Part shown: positions 49,944 to 60,180 of the stretch, in pieces
Position numbering within the stretch: the first letter of the stretch is position 1
How the letters are laid out: each line of letters starts with the position of its first letter
Assembly (NCBI RefSeq): GCF_000237925.1
Contig: NC_031495.1
Span: 31,316,679 to 31,380,678 of the forward strand
Length of the DNA: 64,000 nt
Source of the DNA: Schistosoma mansoni
Lineage: Eukaryota; Platyhelminthes; Trematoda; Strigeidida; Schistosomatidae
Direction of reading: 5' to 3'
The notes under the pieces: generated by a model
What the model was told of the DNA's origin: nothing
The model's input: only the letters and a program-made list of their open reading frames with translations
The model's database searches: none
Program-made: the position numbers and the translations under genes

Positions 49944-52035
49944 ATTAGGAAATAAATTGGATTTGGCACTAAATAAATGAAATTTGGTTACAATTGCATT
50001 ACTTAACAATTTGATTTTCCCTTCTAAAATCATATTTGAAGAATCATTATTTCATGATAGTTATCATATTATAGCATAATGGTGTAAATATGACTAAATA
50101 TTTTGTATTGATCAATAAGGTTTCATTTTCCCCGCTATCTTCCTGAAGCTCATTAAAATGTACACAGATCTATTCAGTTCAGTGCTATTTTTTTCTGTTA
50201 TAACTCCAATAATATTGGTATTCACCTTAGATTGTAGTGATCCTGGATGTAAACACGTAACGTATGCAAAATTTGTGGTTACTTACTTTTATATAAACGT
50301 GTATGCTCCTAGTTCAATAATTGTAAGGATTCTGTCATTTACATATACTGACAATATGAACACACCTATGATAATATAAGTATCCCATTATTATAAATTC
50401 AACTGAAATTCGCATACGTAAAAAATATTATGTTTGCTTATTTATGTCAAATTGGCTAGATATTTTTTTATGGTCATGTTGTAGTTAAATGCAGTTAGGG
50501 TTAACCAGGAATCATTGAAAAAGCGTTGTGAAATGTTTTTTTTACCTTTCAAGGACTACTATGAAGTATAAAACTTTGTCTTCCATTAATTTAATGACCA
50601 TTGATGTTCACAAGTGATAAAGATACTATTTAAGAGATCATATCATAAATTTACTTTAATTTTTAAAAAAAAAACACAACATGAGTATTCTTTCATAACT
50701 TATGTAGAACTATTCACCACAAAACATATTTTGGTATTTGCATTAAATTATCTTTATCCTAAATGTAGATAGACGTTTCCTGATAACATAAAAACTCCTA
50801 CTAAAATATACACTTTCTAAAACAGAGAAAAGAGGATAAATCTATAAGTGATCCAGGTAATGTACATGATATTAGTCTTTGGTGAAAACTACTGAGACAG
50901 TAATTACAAGCATATATAGTACTATCGATTTTATGACTTTAGAATTGCATAAAGTATAAAAAACATAATTATGTATTTTTTAAATGAATTTCAAATAATA
51001 ATTTCTGCTAAACATACACAACAAAATATTCTTAGTTTTATAGTCAGTTGTTCCACATGAAGTTTGAAAATGGTGATTCTGTATGCTTACATTCAAGGGA
51101 AACTTGTCAAATCTTACTTATCCTGTTTTGTTTCTTCATAAATTATGTAATAGATGATAAATAGATACTATTGTCTTATTACTTTTTAGATAAAGTAAAA
51201 TCTGAAAGCATTTTTTCCAAATCATCGGTTACATTTTCATTCCATGTAATTTTTTAACACAATCAGCATGTTGGCAACTGATAAATGTTTTTTCAGATTT
51301 GTAACTGATATAAATTGATTTAAAAATAAGGTGATGATAACCAAACAAAACCGTTTCACTATACAAACATATCAAAGCTAAAAGAAGTAAGCAAAAGGAT
51401 TTTAGAATGTATTTGAACGAGTTGACAATTAGAATATATAGTGATTATTTATTAAACGATTACGAATTTAATCTTCCTACGAGTTATATTACATTAAGCT
51501 TCAATTACTTGATACCAGTCTGGAAATTACCTTCAACATTACCTTTTTCAATTGTATTTAAAGTTTTTCCCAATGAAAATATAAAGATTATTACTTTATC
51601 ACATTAAAACGTGGTTTCATTATTCACGCTTATCGGTTTTTAAAATGGTTTATGTTACACTTAGTAATGTAGATGCATATAAGTTAATTATCACTTGTTA
51701 TGAACGTATAAAATGAAACGTATAGTTTATTAATTGTTAACAGATACCTCTGGTATCCTAATATTAAAGTACCTATAAAGATGGAACTTGTGTTTCATAA
51801 AGTCTATAAAACATAAATTAAATAAATTAATCTGTTCAAAAAAACAAATAAGTTCAAACAATGAATTGAGTCATCAATATATGTGTCTTCATAACTTAGT
51901 CTGAATCGTCAGTAATCGTTTAAGATTATGCGTTAGCCTACGAGAACGGAGGACATACAATATGTATTTAGTCTTAAATATTTCTTTTAAGTTGATCTTT
52001 ACTGGATATTAAAATAACGATTTAAGTATTTTTAT
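49944..52035. other. AT-rich non-coding DNA with one weak first-exon candidate
   Basis: At 50158 an ATG opens a frame with a hydrophobic signal-like start (FSSVLFFSVITPIILVF) followed by DCSDPGCKH, and a possible donor (CAC then GTAACG) at 50257. It could be the first exon of a small secreted protein, but there is no partner exon. Nothing else is recognised. Confidence 0.3.
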
Positions 52036-52136
52036 AGTTGAGATCATGAATCAATTGACGCTAGACCACCATGGAAAACCTGGAAGCACTGGACGGCCGA
52101 TTCGTTCTATTATGGGACTCCTCAGCAGTGCGCATT
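52036..52136 (-). mobile_element. Hammerhead SINE family A, 3' half (copy A7)
   Basis: This antisense fragment (CTAGACCACCATGGAAAACC, GCACTGGACGGCCGATTCGT) ends abruptly at GCGCAT, leaving only the ribozyme and the 3' tail. Confidence 0.85.
52083..52136 (-). ncRNA. Hammerhead ribozyme, nearly intact (in copy A7)
   Basis: Core CTGAGGA, the GTC cleavage triplet and the stem I strands GCACTG/CAGTGC are all preserved. Two changes are visible: stem II closes with GAAC instead of GGAC, and GAAA reads GAAT. The second should impair catalysis. Confidence 0.7.
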
Positions 52137-52897
52137 TGTTAATAAAATAAAGAATGGAAATTAGTAAAATCTATCTTTAATGAGATTATATAACAAAGAA
52201 AGTCTACGTAAATTGAGAACTTTCATTGTAAAATATGTGAAGTCAAATAATGATAAATAGGTCACTTTCATGTAGATACTTTTTTATATTCAATATAAAC
52301 TATTTATCCTAATGATAAAAATAAAACTAACATACAACATTCATGCTGACTCAAAACTATGGAAGCTGACCTCATCATATCCGGAAGTGTTCAAAATTAT
52401 CAAAATCTAACCTGTTCTCAATATCCCAAAATTCCTCTCTACCTATGTTTTCGCTATTTTGTTTAGGATATATTTATTTGTTGATAGGTAATATGATCTT
52501 TTTTAGTAAGTACGCTTGAATGAATAAATTTACTCAAGAAGAAATATTCTGAACTAATTAAAATAAGGAAACAAAAAATTCCCCCAAAAAATTGATATTG
52601 ACACTACCTAGTAACGAATCATATTTCTATACAAAAAGTCTATGAAAAAGAATTCATGAAGAGGATTTTAAATGATTATAATGGATAAATTAAATTTGTT
52701 CAAGTATGTACTCATTCAAAATATATTGTGGATTATATAGAAGACAAAAATATCAAGCTGTTGAAAAAGTTTATGTAGATAAATAATATTACGATTTATA
52801 TTGAGTTCATTTTATATTAGTGATTATCTTTTAAAGAAAAGATTTTATTCCGATTCGCAAGCTTTTTACAAATAATTAAACTACTTAATGAATTATG
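52137..52897. other. AT-rich non-coding DNA
   Basis: Nothing recognised. Confidence 0.5.
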
Positions 52898-53210
52898 ATC
52901 AAAGATGGATAGTGACTAGCATTGGAATACAGAACGAGCGTTTTTGTACTATTTGGGACTCATCAGATGGATGTACCTGCATCTCAGAGTTGATGTTCTT
53001 TCTGGGTCTCGAACCTAGTACCATTCGCTTCAAACGTCATAGATTTATCCATTCAGCTACTGAGTCCTGATAGTCACTTACTTGTGCAATGGGGTGAAGT
53101 TTAAATTCACTTGGTATTGTTTGTTTCAATCTTCCCATAAGAGACTGATCAATTACAGTCCGAAAAATCAATGGGAAGATTCAAACAAACAATACCAAGT
53201 GAATTTATAC
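52898..53210. mobile_element. Hammerhead SINE family B, inverted composite (copy B8)
   Basis: The antisense unit (52898-53138) has the ribozyme, tRNA-like body (GGGTCTCGAACC B-box complement) and middle block. It is followed by a sense 5' fragment (53138-53210: ATAAGAGACTGATCA to CAATACCAAGTGAATTTA). The two share the AAACAAACAATACCAAGTG block as an inverted repeat of about 35 bp. The ribozyme (52918-52981, minus) keeps CTGATGA but has AAAA for GAAA and a broken stem II. Confidence 0.85.
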
Positions 53211-53944
53211 TTAATAAATTATTTTTTTTCATTTAAAATACATTCATGATAGATGTAACTTGTTGAAAGTCATAGTGAAACATTTCAATGATTTGTTGAA
53301 GTATTTTTTGCAAGAATATTGATAATTTATGCTACGAAACTAGAACTTGTGAAATCGACTTTTTAGTGGAAGATGTTTTACCGAATGAATAATTAGGAAT
53401 TATTAAGCAATATTTCAAAATCATGAATTGTTAAGTAAAATATAAACTTTCAACTTCTGTTTGTATACTCCTCATGTTACGCCTTCTTCATGAATCCATA
53501 CAGTGTCTTGATTAGCTGTATGTTCCGATTTTGACACGATGTATTTTCCTAGTTTTAAACCTCTTTAATACAGACATAAAGTATACAAATCACGTGATAC
53601 ACAGATGCTCATTTGTAAAACATCTTTTAACATGTAATAATACTGAATACTGTACCATTCAAGTGAAAAAAACATGACTGCAGTTAATATGCTTTCCCAC
53701 CTGTTTATACCTTAAAGAAGCGGGAGACTTTAAATTTTGAATTCATTTTACTATTGGATTTTTCTCAAAAATTTTGGTTGAAATATCTTATACGTATGTA
53801 TAAATTTATTCTATTAACACAAGTGGGAAAATGTTAAACATCTTTCAAGTTTGTATTTATCACTGTATTCAAATATATAGCACTGAATAAAGTAGACATG
53901 ATTATTCTCATAATTATAATTCATCTACACGGGATCTGCACGGG
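53211..53944. other. AT-rich non-coding DNA
   Basis: Nothing recognised. Confidence 0.5.
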
Positions 53945-54720
53945 ATCGACAATGCCATATCGTAGAAAATAAACTTGCTAAAAATACTCTAAACAGAATA
54001 AACAATTTAAACCATTTAAACTCTACACTCCAAATTGAATGAAGAATTATGACGCCTCATGATGAAAGCTCAGGTTCCTCAGAACTCATGAGGACCATAC
54101 CTCTTCCAAAAAACACAGCAACAAGTAACACTCAGATATGCAACGTCCGTACAATGTGAGAGACCGGGAGGACCAGTCAAATACCAACGGAAGTGAGGAA
54201 ATACAAATCGAAGGTTCTCGGAATCAGTGAAACCCAATAGACGCGACCTGGACAACAAAAATTAAGTACAATAGAGAGATGCTGTTGTACGCTGGCAATG
54301 AAGACAATAATGCTACCCACACTCACAGTGTTGCTCTGACTCAGTACAGAGAAGCACAGAAATCACCTACCTGATTGGAGTCTCATCGATCCAGAATCAT
54401 CAAATCATCATTCAAAACAAAGAACGAAGGAATCACAATCAATCTTATTCATTGTTATGCACCCACCAATAATAGCAACCAAGACGATAAACATCAGTTC
54501 TACTGCAAACTGCAATCGACCACAGCGAAGTGACGAGTAATCAACCTGAAAATCCTGATGTGAAACCTAAATGACAAAGTCTGAATGGAAAACATCGGAT
54601 ATGACGATATCAAGGGATGACACAGACTGACTGGGGGAGATGGACGAGAACGGTGAGAGGTTTATAAATTTGTGTACATTCAGTAACAGCATATATTCAG
54701 TCTTGTTGAAAATGACCAAA
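53945..54720 (+). mobile_element. LINE lineage 1, decayed 5' half with endonuclease region (copy L4)
   Basis: The sequence is colinear with 38.6-39.3 kb: CATTTAAACTCT, GACGCCTCATGATGAAAGC, CGTACAATGTGAGAGACCGG, then the endonuclease segments GISET and HCYAPTNNS (about 54460). It continues to GENGERF-like sequence (about 54650) and then loses similarity. It is older than the 38.5 kb copy, with many substitutions and stops. The loss of the 3' half is unusual for a LINE, which normally loses its 5' end, so later deletion or rearrangement is likely. Confidence 0.8.
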
Positions 54721-54734
54721 CAACATTAGATAGA

Positions 54735-54814
54735 TTCACTTAGTATTGTTTGTTTGAATCTTCCCATCGATATGTTAGGACTGCAACTAGTCAGTCTCTA
54801 ATTGGCATATGTGC
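54735..54814 (-). mobile_element. Hammerhead SINE family B, 5' arm at a gap (copy B9)
   Basis: Antisense TGTTTGAATCTTCCCATCG to AATTGGCATATGTGC is then cut by the assembly gap. Confidence 0.85.
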
Positions 54815-55137
54815 NNNNNNNNNNNNNNNNNNNNNNNNNNNNNNNNNNNNNNNNNNNNNNNNNNNNNNNNNNNNNNNNNNNNNNNNNNNNNNNNNNNNNN
54901 NNNNNNNNNNNNNNNNNNNNNNNNNNNNNNNNNNNNNNNNNNNNNNNNNNNNNNNNNNNNNNNNNNNNNNNNNNNNNNNNNNNNNNNNNNNNNNNNNNNN
55001 NNNNNNNNNNNNNNNNNNNNNNNNNNNNNNNNNNNNNNNNNNNNNNNNNNNNNNNNNNNNNNNNNNNNNNNNNNNNNNNNNNNNNNNNNNNNNNNNNNNN
55101 NNNNNNNNNNNNNNNNNNNNNNNNNNNNNNNNNNNNN
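54815..55137. other. Assembly gap (323 N)
   Basis: The gap lies inside a family-B SINE. The odd length, close to one SINE unit (about 337 bp), suggests an estimated size rather than a placeholder. Confidence 0.9.
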
Positions 55138-55555
55138 TCACTGTCACTCATTTTGAAAAGGTCTAAACAAAACAAATTTGAAATGAGACAATAGAATAAA
55201 TTACATTAGTATACAAATGAAAGTGATTCATTCTTCAATAAATGAATAAATAATGTCAGTCATAGATACAAAGATACATATCTACAATGGCAAACAAACA
55301 GCTAAAGTAACTTTATTCTTTATCTACTTTAATAAAACAAACGATGGTGAACCGTATTTTTAGTAAAAGTGGACAGGAAATTTGGTTTTCTTAATATTTA
55401 TTTAACTACTTTACACAATTATTTCCTTTAAATAAGTGGATGAAATGGAAGAGTATTGTAATGGAGAAACTATTTGACCATAAACTTTTTCAATGTATGT
55501 AACTGAATAAGATTTAATTGAGAAATTTATGTATATTAGTTTATAATTGAAAGAG
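55138..55555. other. AT-rich non-coding DNA
   Basis: Nothing recognised. Confidence 0.5.
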
Positions 55556-55883
55556 TGAGTCAATTGAAGCTAGACCACCATGGAAAAACCTGAAAGCATT
55601 GGACGGTCGTCTCGTCCTATGGTGGGGCTCCTCAACAGTGCGCATCCACGATCCCACCTCGCGAGATTCAAACCCGAGTCTGTTGTGAGATAGTAACTCA
55701 TTGAAGACAATGGTGGATGTATCACTTAATTTTGTCGATTAGTTGAAGTAAGACATTAACACCATTGGATGCCAGCCCGCTTAGTAGTCTAGAGGTTAAG
55801 CGTTCGCGCGCGAGTTCGACAGGCCCTGCTGAGGAGTCCCACAATAGGACGAAATGGCCATCGAGTGCTTCCAGGTTCGCCAT
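55556..55883. mobile_element. Hammerhead SINE family A, inverted pair (copy A8)
   Basis: The antisense 3' half (55556-55675: CTAGACCACCATGG, CTCGCGAGATTCAAACCC) is followed, after about 55 bp, by a sense unit (55730-55883: TTGAAGTAAGACATTAACAC, AGTAGTCTAGAGGTTAAGCG, ribozyme, CTTCCAGGTTCGCC). The antisense ribozyme has TTGAGGA and GAGA changes. The sense unit has lost part of the body between the A box and the ribozyme, including the usual B box. Confidence 0.85.
55823..55872 (+). ncRNA. Hammerhead ribozyme with intact core (in copy A8)
   Basis: CTGAGGA (55829-55835), stem II GTCC/GGAC, GAAA (55851-55854), short stem III and an ATC cleavage triplet are all present. Stem I is weakened because the deletion upstream replaced GCACTG by GCCCTG and the 3' strand reads CGAGTG. 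Confidence 0.72.
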
Positions 55884-56257
55884 AAAAACAACAAACTATT
55901 TCGTCTTCGAACATTCTACATGTTTATTTTCCATGGTAGATTATTGATCGTTATAAGCAACAAAAATATAAACTTTGTTGTTGTATTTAAGAAAAAGTTG
56001 ACCTATTAAACTATTCAATCGAATTCCCTTTTCATTCGTTTAAATGGGATTCATTGAACATGTTTACTACGGCTCATTTAGCCTAATGTTTAGTTAGTTA
56101 AAAGTACATGATTGTAATTTCTATCCCACATAAAATTTATTGTGCTTGCACCAACCAATTCGATTGAATGTATTAAATAAGAATTCCCGAAATGGTGTAA
56201 TTTAAAACAGGTAGAACTAGATGGGCAAAAAATGAATATATTGTATTTGTAATCAGC

Positions 56258-56475
56258 GAGAGTCAAGTACCTAACTTGGAATCCGTAAGGGAAGTAAAAA
56301 AGAGGAAGGCTAAAGAACACATTGCGTCGGGAAATAGAAACAGATATTACAAGGATGAAGTTTAACTGGAAAGAATTGGAAAGGATTGCCTAGGACAGGA
56401 TTGAACGGAGAAAACAGATGTGCGGCCTAAGCTCCTCCACGAGGGGTAACAGGTGTAAGTAAGTAAGCAAGTAAG
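56258..56475 (+). mobile_element. LINE lineage 1, 3' end fragment (copy L5)
   Basis: It holds equivalents of LTWNP, RGRLKNTLRREIET and GRRKQ, then GGGGTAACAGGTGTAAGTAAG. It is an old copy with a broken frame and a longer GTAA-type tail. Confidence 0.82.
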
Positions 56476-56553
56476 AATCAAGTACAAAAGAATTATTAGT
56501 TCGTACAAATACCATAACTAATCATATTAATGTGAAAGAATAAGGATAACCTT

Positions 56554-56687
56554 TAGTATTGTTTGTTTGAATCTTCCCATCGATATGTTAGGACTGCAAC
56601 TGGTCAGTCTCTAATTGGCATGTGTGCATACTGTACGTATTGCCTAGATATAGCCTTAATTCCTAGCCACTATCCATCTTTGCTTAT
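56554..56687. mobile_element. Hammerhead SINE family B, fragment with inverted end (copy B10)
   Basis: Antisense 56554-56662 (TGTTTGAATCTTCCCATCG to TATAGCCTTAATTC) is followed directly by the sense 3' end CTAGCCACTATCCATCTTTG (56663-56687). The tRNA-like body and ribozyme core are missing. Confidence 0.82.
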
Positions 56688-57007
56688 CAACATTAGATAG
56701 GTTACTAGTAAACAAGTCACAATCGTGAATCTATATCAGACGTTAGATTAATGAAATGCTTGACAAAACTGTTTCGTAAAAATTAGCATTAAGATTATTT
56801 TTCTTATACTTCTATTTCATGAAGAGAATTATCATTTTATTTAATCCTTCTAAGTACAGGATCATAAAATAATTTCATAAGGAGATATAATATGAAATTT
56901 ACAATTCAAACAAATAAGTTCATTTGCGAGGACACATAGGAATCTTATTCATGATTAAGTTCATTGTATGAAATATCGATTTCCATTGTCTAATAATAAA
57001 GTATATA

Positions 57008-57684
57008 CATTTGTTGGCAACATCCTCAAATACAACAAGGAGAACACCAGCTAACAAAATCACACTTGATGGAGAAGCATTGAATGAGATGGAAACATTC
57101 ACGTATCTGGATAGCATCATCGATGAACAAGGAGGATGTAATGAAGACATAAATACGAGGATTGGTAAGACAAGGACAGAATTTCTACTGTTGAAGAAAA
57201 TATCGAACTCAAAACAACTCTCTACAATTTAATATCAAAGTCACAATCTTCAATACGAACATCAAGATAGTTCTACTGTATGGAGTTGAAACTTCGAGAA
57301 CCACCACAACCATCATCGAAATAGTCCAAGTATTTATCAACAATTGTCTACGCATCATACTCAATGTCCGTTTTTCGGATATGATCAGCAACAGCAACGA
57401 GTCAGATTCCAGTTGAATAGGAAATTAGGAATAGACGTTGGAAGTGAATATGACACACATTGAGGAAATCATCAAACTGTATCACGAGTCAATCACTAAC
57501 TTTGAATCCTGAAAGGAAATGGAAAAGTAAAAAACCAAAGAATGAAGTTCGTCGAGAACTGGAAGCAGACATGGAAGGAATAATGGCAAGTGGGAAGGTC
57601 AGAGTTGGATGAAGAATGTTGATGGGCGGGCTGTGCTCTTCTATGAGGGGTAACAGGACTAAGTAAGTATGTAAGTAATTTAAT
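57008..57684 (+). mobile_element. LINE lineage 1, 3' portion (copy L6)
   Basis: The fragment corresponds to the RT thumb and C-terminus: ITLDGEALNEMETFTYLDSIIDEQGG (encoded at about 57052-57130), SNSKQLST, VLLYGVETSRT and INNCLRIILNVR, ending GGGGTAACAGGACTAAGTAAG. The frame changes several times. It is more diverged from the 38.5 kb copy than L1 is. Confidence 0.85.
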
Positions 57685-58835
57685 ACAATTGTGAATCAAT
57701 ATACAGATATTTTGCTACCGTAATACATTTGTCTTAATTAAATAAGTTCAAGAATTTATCAATATTTTAATGATCAGAAGCACTAAATTTGGTTCTTTTG
57801 TACAGGTATGAATTTTTCACTTATAAAACAGAATAATTGAATAAACAAAAGAGATCTTCCAATTATTCATAACAGAGAACCTATAAGTAAATCGTTCGGA
57901 AAAAATCCTCGCTTTCTATGTTCATCTTTGACAAAAAATTAAATACATTTTTGTATCATTTACTGTCATAACTTCAACAACATTCTTTGATTTTCGATGT
58001 TCATTTTTGTTATCAATGATCATTGAATAAAATATGATTTATTCAACAAACTGGACACTGTTCATCTGATGAAATACCTCATACATAACAAAAATTCAAT
58101 CTACTTCACATATTTGTCATTATAACACGTTTCCATAAGGAACATAAAACTTTATGATATCTATAGTCATTGATATTTGAAAACAATCTTTTCTCCCTAT
58201 TGATATGAGTTACATTAACAATGTTTTTTCTTTACCTTATTCTATACAATAACAGCGATATAAATACAAAACCAGTCTAAAAATAGTAAAATAAAAATAA
58301 CACAAACATGTAAGATATAAACATACTTCTATTAAGTTAGAACATTATACCCATTTCATAATGCAATAAGATTGTTAAGTTTGCTTTTAAACATAACATA
58401 AACATGCTTTATTTTCAAAGAAAAGTATATTTCATTTACATGTATTAGGTTATTTGAAAACATTTTTTTAAATTCCAAATAAGGTGAATGACTGATGACC
58501 TTGTAATAGCCAATTATAAATAGATAATTTTCTATTCAAGGTTATTCTTTTATTGATATAAAGTATCTTTTTCAAAAATTATTTTTATCTTTTTAAATAA
58601 ATAAATAAATATTTAATGCCCTAAAATTATCAGAATTCTTTTATATATTGAAAACAAATTCTATTTGATAAATTACAAATTTTTTTTAAAAAATACATTT
58701 TAACATAAGTTATTTATAACAAAATCAACTGATCAGTGAACAAATAAAAAACACAGTTTATTTTTTTTGTAAAGTAATTAGTCTCCATCTGATAAACTTC
58801 AATAGTGTAATAAGAAGATGAAGATTATCAGAAGC
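57685..58835. other. AT-rich non-coding DNA
   Basis: Very AT-rich at 58200-58780. No feature supported. Confidence 0.5.
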
Positions 58836-59048
58836 GGGTTTTGTGGAGAATTTAGTATTTTCATAGTTGAAATCATGAGTCAATTGAAGCTTCAGGGAGT
58901 TGGTATCTCTACAACAGACTTGGTAGAACTCCAATGGTCACTGCTTCTCACTAGAACTCAAGGAAATATCTCTTGAAGTCAGTCACTAGTGAGCATATGA
59001 TTATAGATCAGAGGGGGTTTTGTGGAGAATTTAGTATTTTCATAGTTG
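58836..59048. repeat. 34-bp direct repeats bracketing a SINE end
   Basis: The 34-bp sequence starting GGGTTTTGTGGAGAATTTAG is identical at 58836-58869 and 59015-59048. After the left copy comes the antisense 3' end of a family-A SINE (AAATCATGAGTCAATTGAAG). The right copy runs straight into a complete sense family-A SINE. Confidence 0.85.
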
Positions 59049-59295
59049 GTGAACGGTTGCTCAAACTTCATGGATTGGTTGAAATTAGACATTAACATCG
59101 TTGGATGCTGGCCCAGTGATGTATCGGTTAAGTGCTCTGGCGCGAGACTGGTTGGTCCTGAGTTCGAATCTCGTGAGGTAGGATCGCGGATGCGCACTGC
59201 TGAGGAGTCCCATAATAGGACGAAATGGCCGTCCAGTGTTTCCAGGTTTTCCATGGTGGTCTAGCTTCAGTTGACTGATGGTTTCAACTATGAAA
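59042..59295 (+). mobile_element. Hammerhead SINE family A, full-length and best preserved (copy A9)
   Basis: The complete unit of about 254 bp has head GGTGAACGGTTGCTCAAAC, ATTAACATCGTTGGATGC, A-box region GGCCCAGTGATGTATCGG (59110-59127), B box GAGTTCGAATCTC (59160-59172), ribozyme (59192-59243), and tail TCCATGGTGGTCTAGCTTC to TTTCAACTATGAAA. The Pol III promoter boxes are close to tRNA consensus. It is the reference copy for family A in this window. Confidence 0.92.
59192..59243 (+). ncRNA. Hammerhead ribozyme, fully conserved core (in copy A9)
   Basis: Stem I 5' strand GCGCACTG; CTGAGGA (59200-59206); stem II GTCC/GGAC (59207-59210 and 59218-59221) closed by a CATAATA loop; GAAA (59222-59225); a 3-bp stem III around GC; cleavage after GTC (59233); stem I 3' strand CAGTG. 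Every invariant hammerhead position is present. It is a type I layout with a very short stem III, as in schistosome ribozymes. Such short stem III forms are known to work better as dimers. Confidence 0.88.
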
Positions 59296-59504
59296 AATTA
59301 GTAAGATAAAATAAGGAGGGATCAATGCGAAGTGAATGAATCATGTATAGGAGAGATTAATAATGATGTTTAACCAATAATAATAATAATACAAAGATTT
59401 GTGTATAAAGATAAGAAAGACAATTACATTTGACTACGAATGGTTGTAAGTACATAGTCAAAGTAGGTCATCTAATGGCTAAGATTACTATTGATTAATT
59501 GGCC

Positions 59505-59830
59505 TTGTGGTTGGCCAAGAGAGGAGCAGGGGTTGGAGATATTTCTTCTGTACGCATAATTCAGGTTACTTCATCCTGATGGTTACTACCTCAGCTGTTT
59601 AAAGGACTTTAAGCCTGACAAGCTTTGGCAAAAAATTACTGACCCTATAAATCATTGAAAAATATTGGTTTATACTGGCACTATGACCAGTTTGTACTAA
59701 ATGGGCCAATATCAAGCTGTTTACTTTCTTCACCAAACCTTTACTTAGCCACGCTGGGAGGTGTTCGCGAGCACGAAAATGTAAATTCCTAGAACTTCGA
59801 CCAATATAGATTTCTCTTTTAATTGAATAT
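59505..59830 (-). mobile_element. Penelope-like element 3' fragment with GIY-YIG endonuclease (copy P2)
   Basis: Minus-strand translation gives REIYIGRSSRNLHFRAREHL (YIGR at 59808-59797), then PAWLSKGLVKKVNSLI, then AHLVQTGHSASINQYF and SMIYRVSNFLPK, and finally ELCVQKKYLQPLLLSWP. The order YIGRxSRNL, REH, HLxxTGH and IYRV is the GIY-YIG nuclease of Penelope-like retroelements. The CxxC-type lead-in and the RT are missing, and the tail contains stops. This and the 8.4 kb copy belong to the same broad family. Confidence 0.82.
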
Positions 59831-59866
59831 CAATGTTAATTATTTTTTCGAAAACTTTCATATTTT

Positions 59867-60180
59867 AAGCAAAGATGGATAGTGGCTATTAGTGGAATCT
59901 AGGAAGCGTGTTTCGTCCTATTTGGGACTCTTCAGCTGGATGTACCTGCATCTCAGAGTTGATGTTTACTCTGGGACTCGAACCCAGTGTCTTTCGCTTC
60001 AAACGCCACCGCGTTATCCACTCAGCTAGTGAGTTTTGATAGCCACGTTGCTTGCAATGCTTGTGAAATAAGACTATATCGAGACAATATGCACAGGATG
60101 CACATATGCCAATAAGAGACTGACCAGTTGCAGTTCTAAACATCAATGGAAAGATTCAAACAAGTAATACCAAGTGAATT
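59867..60180. mobile_element. Hammerhead SINE family B, inverted composite (copy B11)
   Basis: Antisense 59867-60053 has the ribozyme, B-box complement GGACTCGAACCC and A-box complement CGTTATCCACTCAGC. It is joined at GCTTGCAATGC to a sense 5' segment, 60053-60180 (GCTTGTGAAATAAG to AATACCAAGTGAATT). Confidence 0.87.
59892..59952 (-). ncRNA. Hammerhead ribozyme, core intact, stem III altered (in copy B11)
   Basis: Minus strand: CTGAAGA, stem II GTCC/GGAC and GAAA are all as required. Stem III reads ACACGCTT, which pairs poorly, and stem I has CTAG for CTGG. The cleavage triplet TTC is permitted. Confidence 0.7.

Noticed and set aside
53945-57684. The three LINE fragments at 53.9, 56.3 and 57.0 kb as one interrupted insertion
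   Set aside because: The 56.3 and 57.0 kb pieces overlap in the same C-terminal region and each has its own GTAA tail, so at least two insertions are required. The 53.9 kb piece cannot be tied to either.
12272-59175. tRNA-like sequences with A and B boxes in many places
   Set aside because: They are parts of SINE bodies. The flanks repeat between copies and no complete cloverleaf with an acceptor stem could be drawn, so they are not called as tRNA genes.
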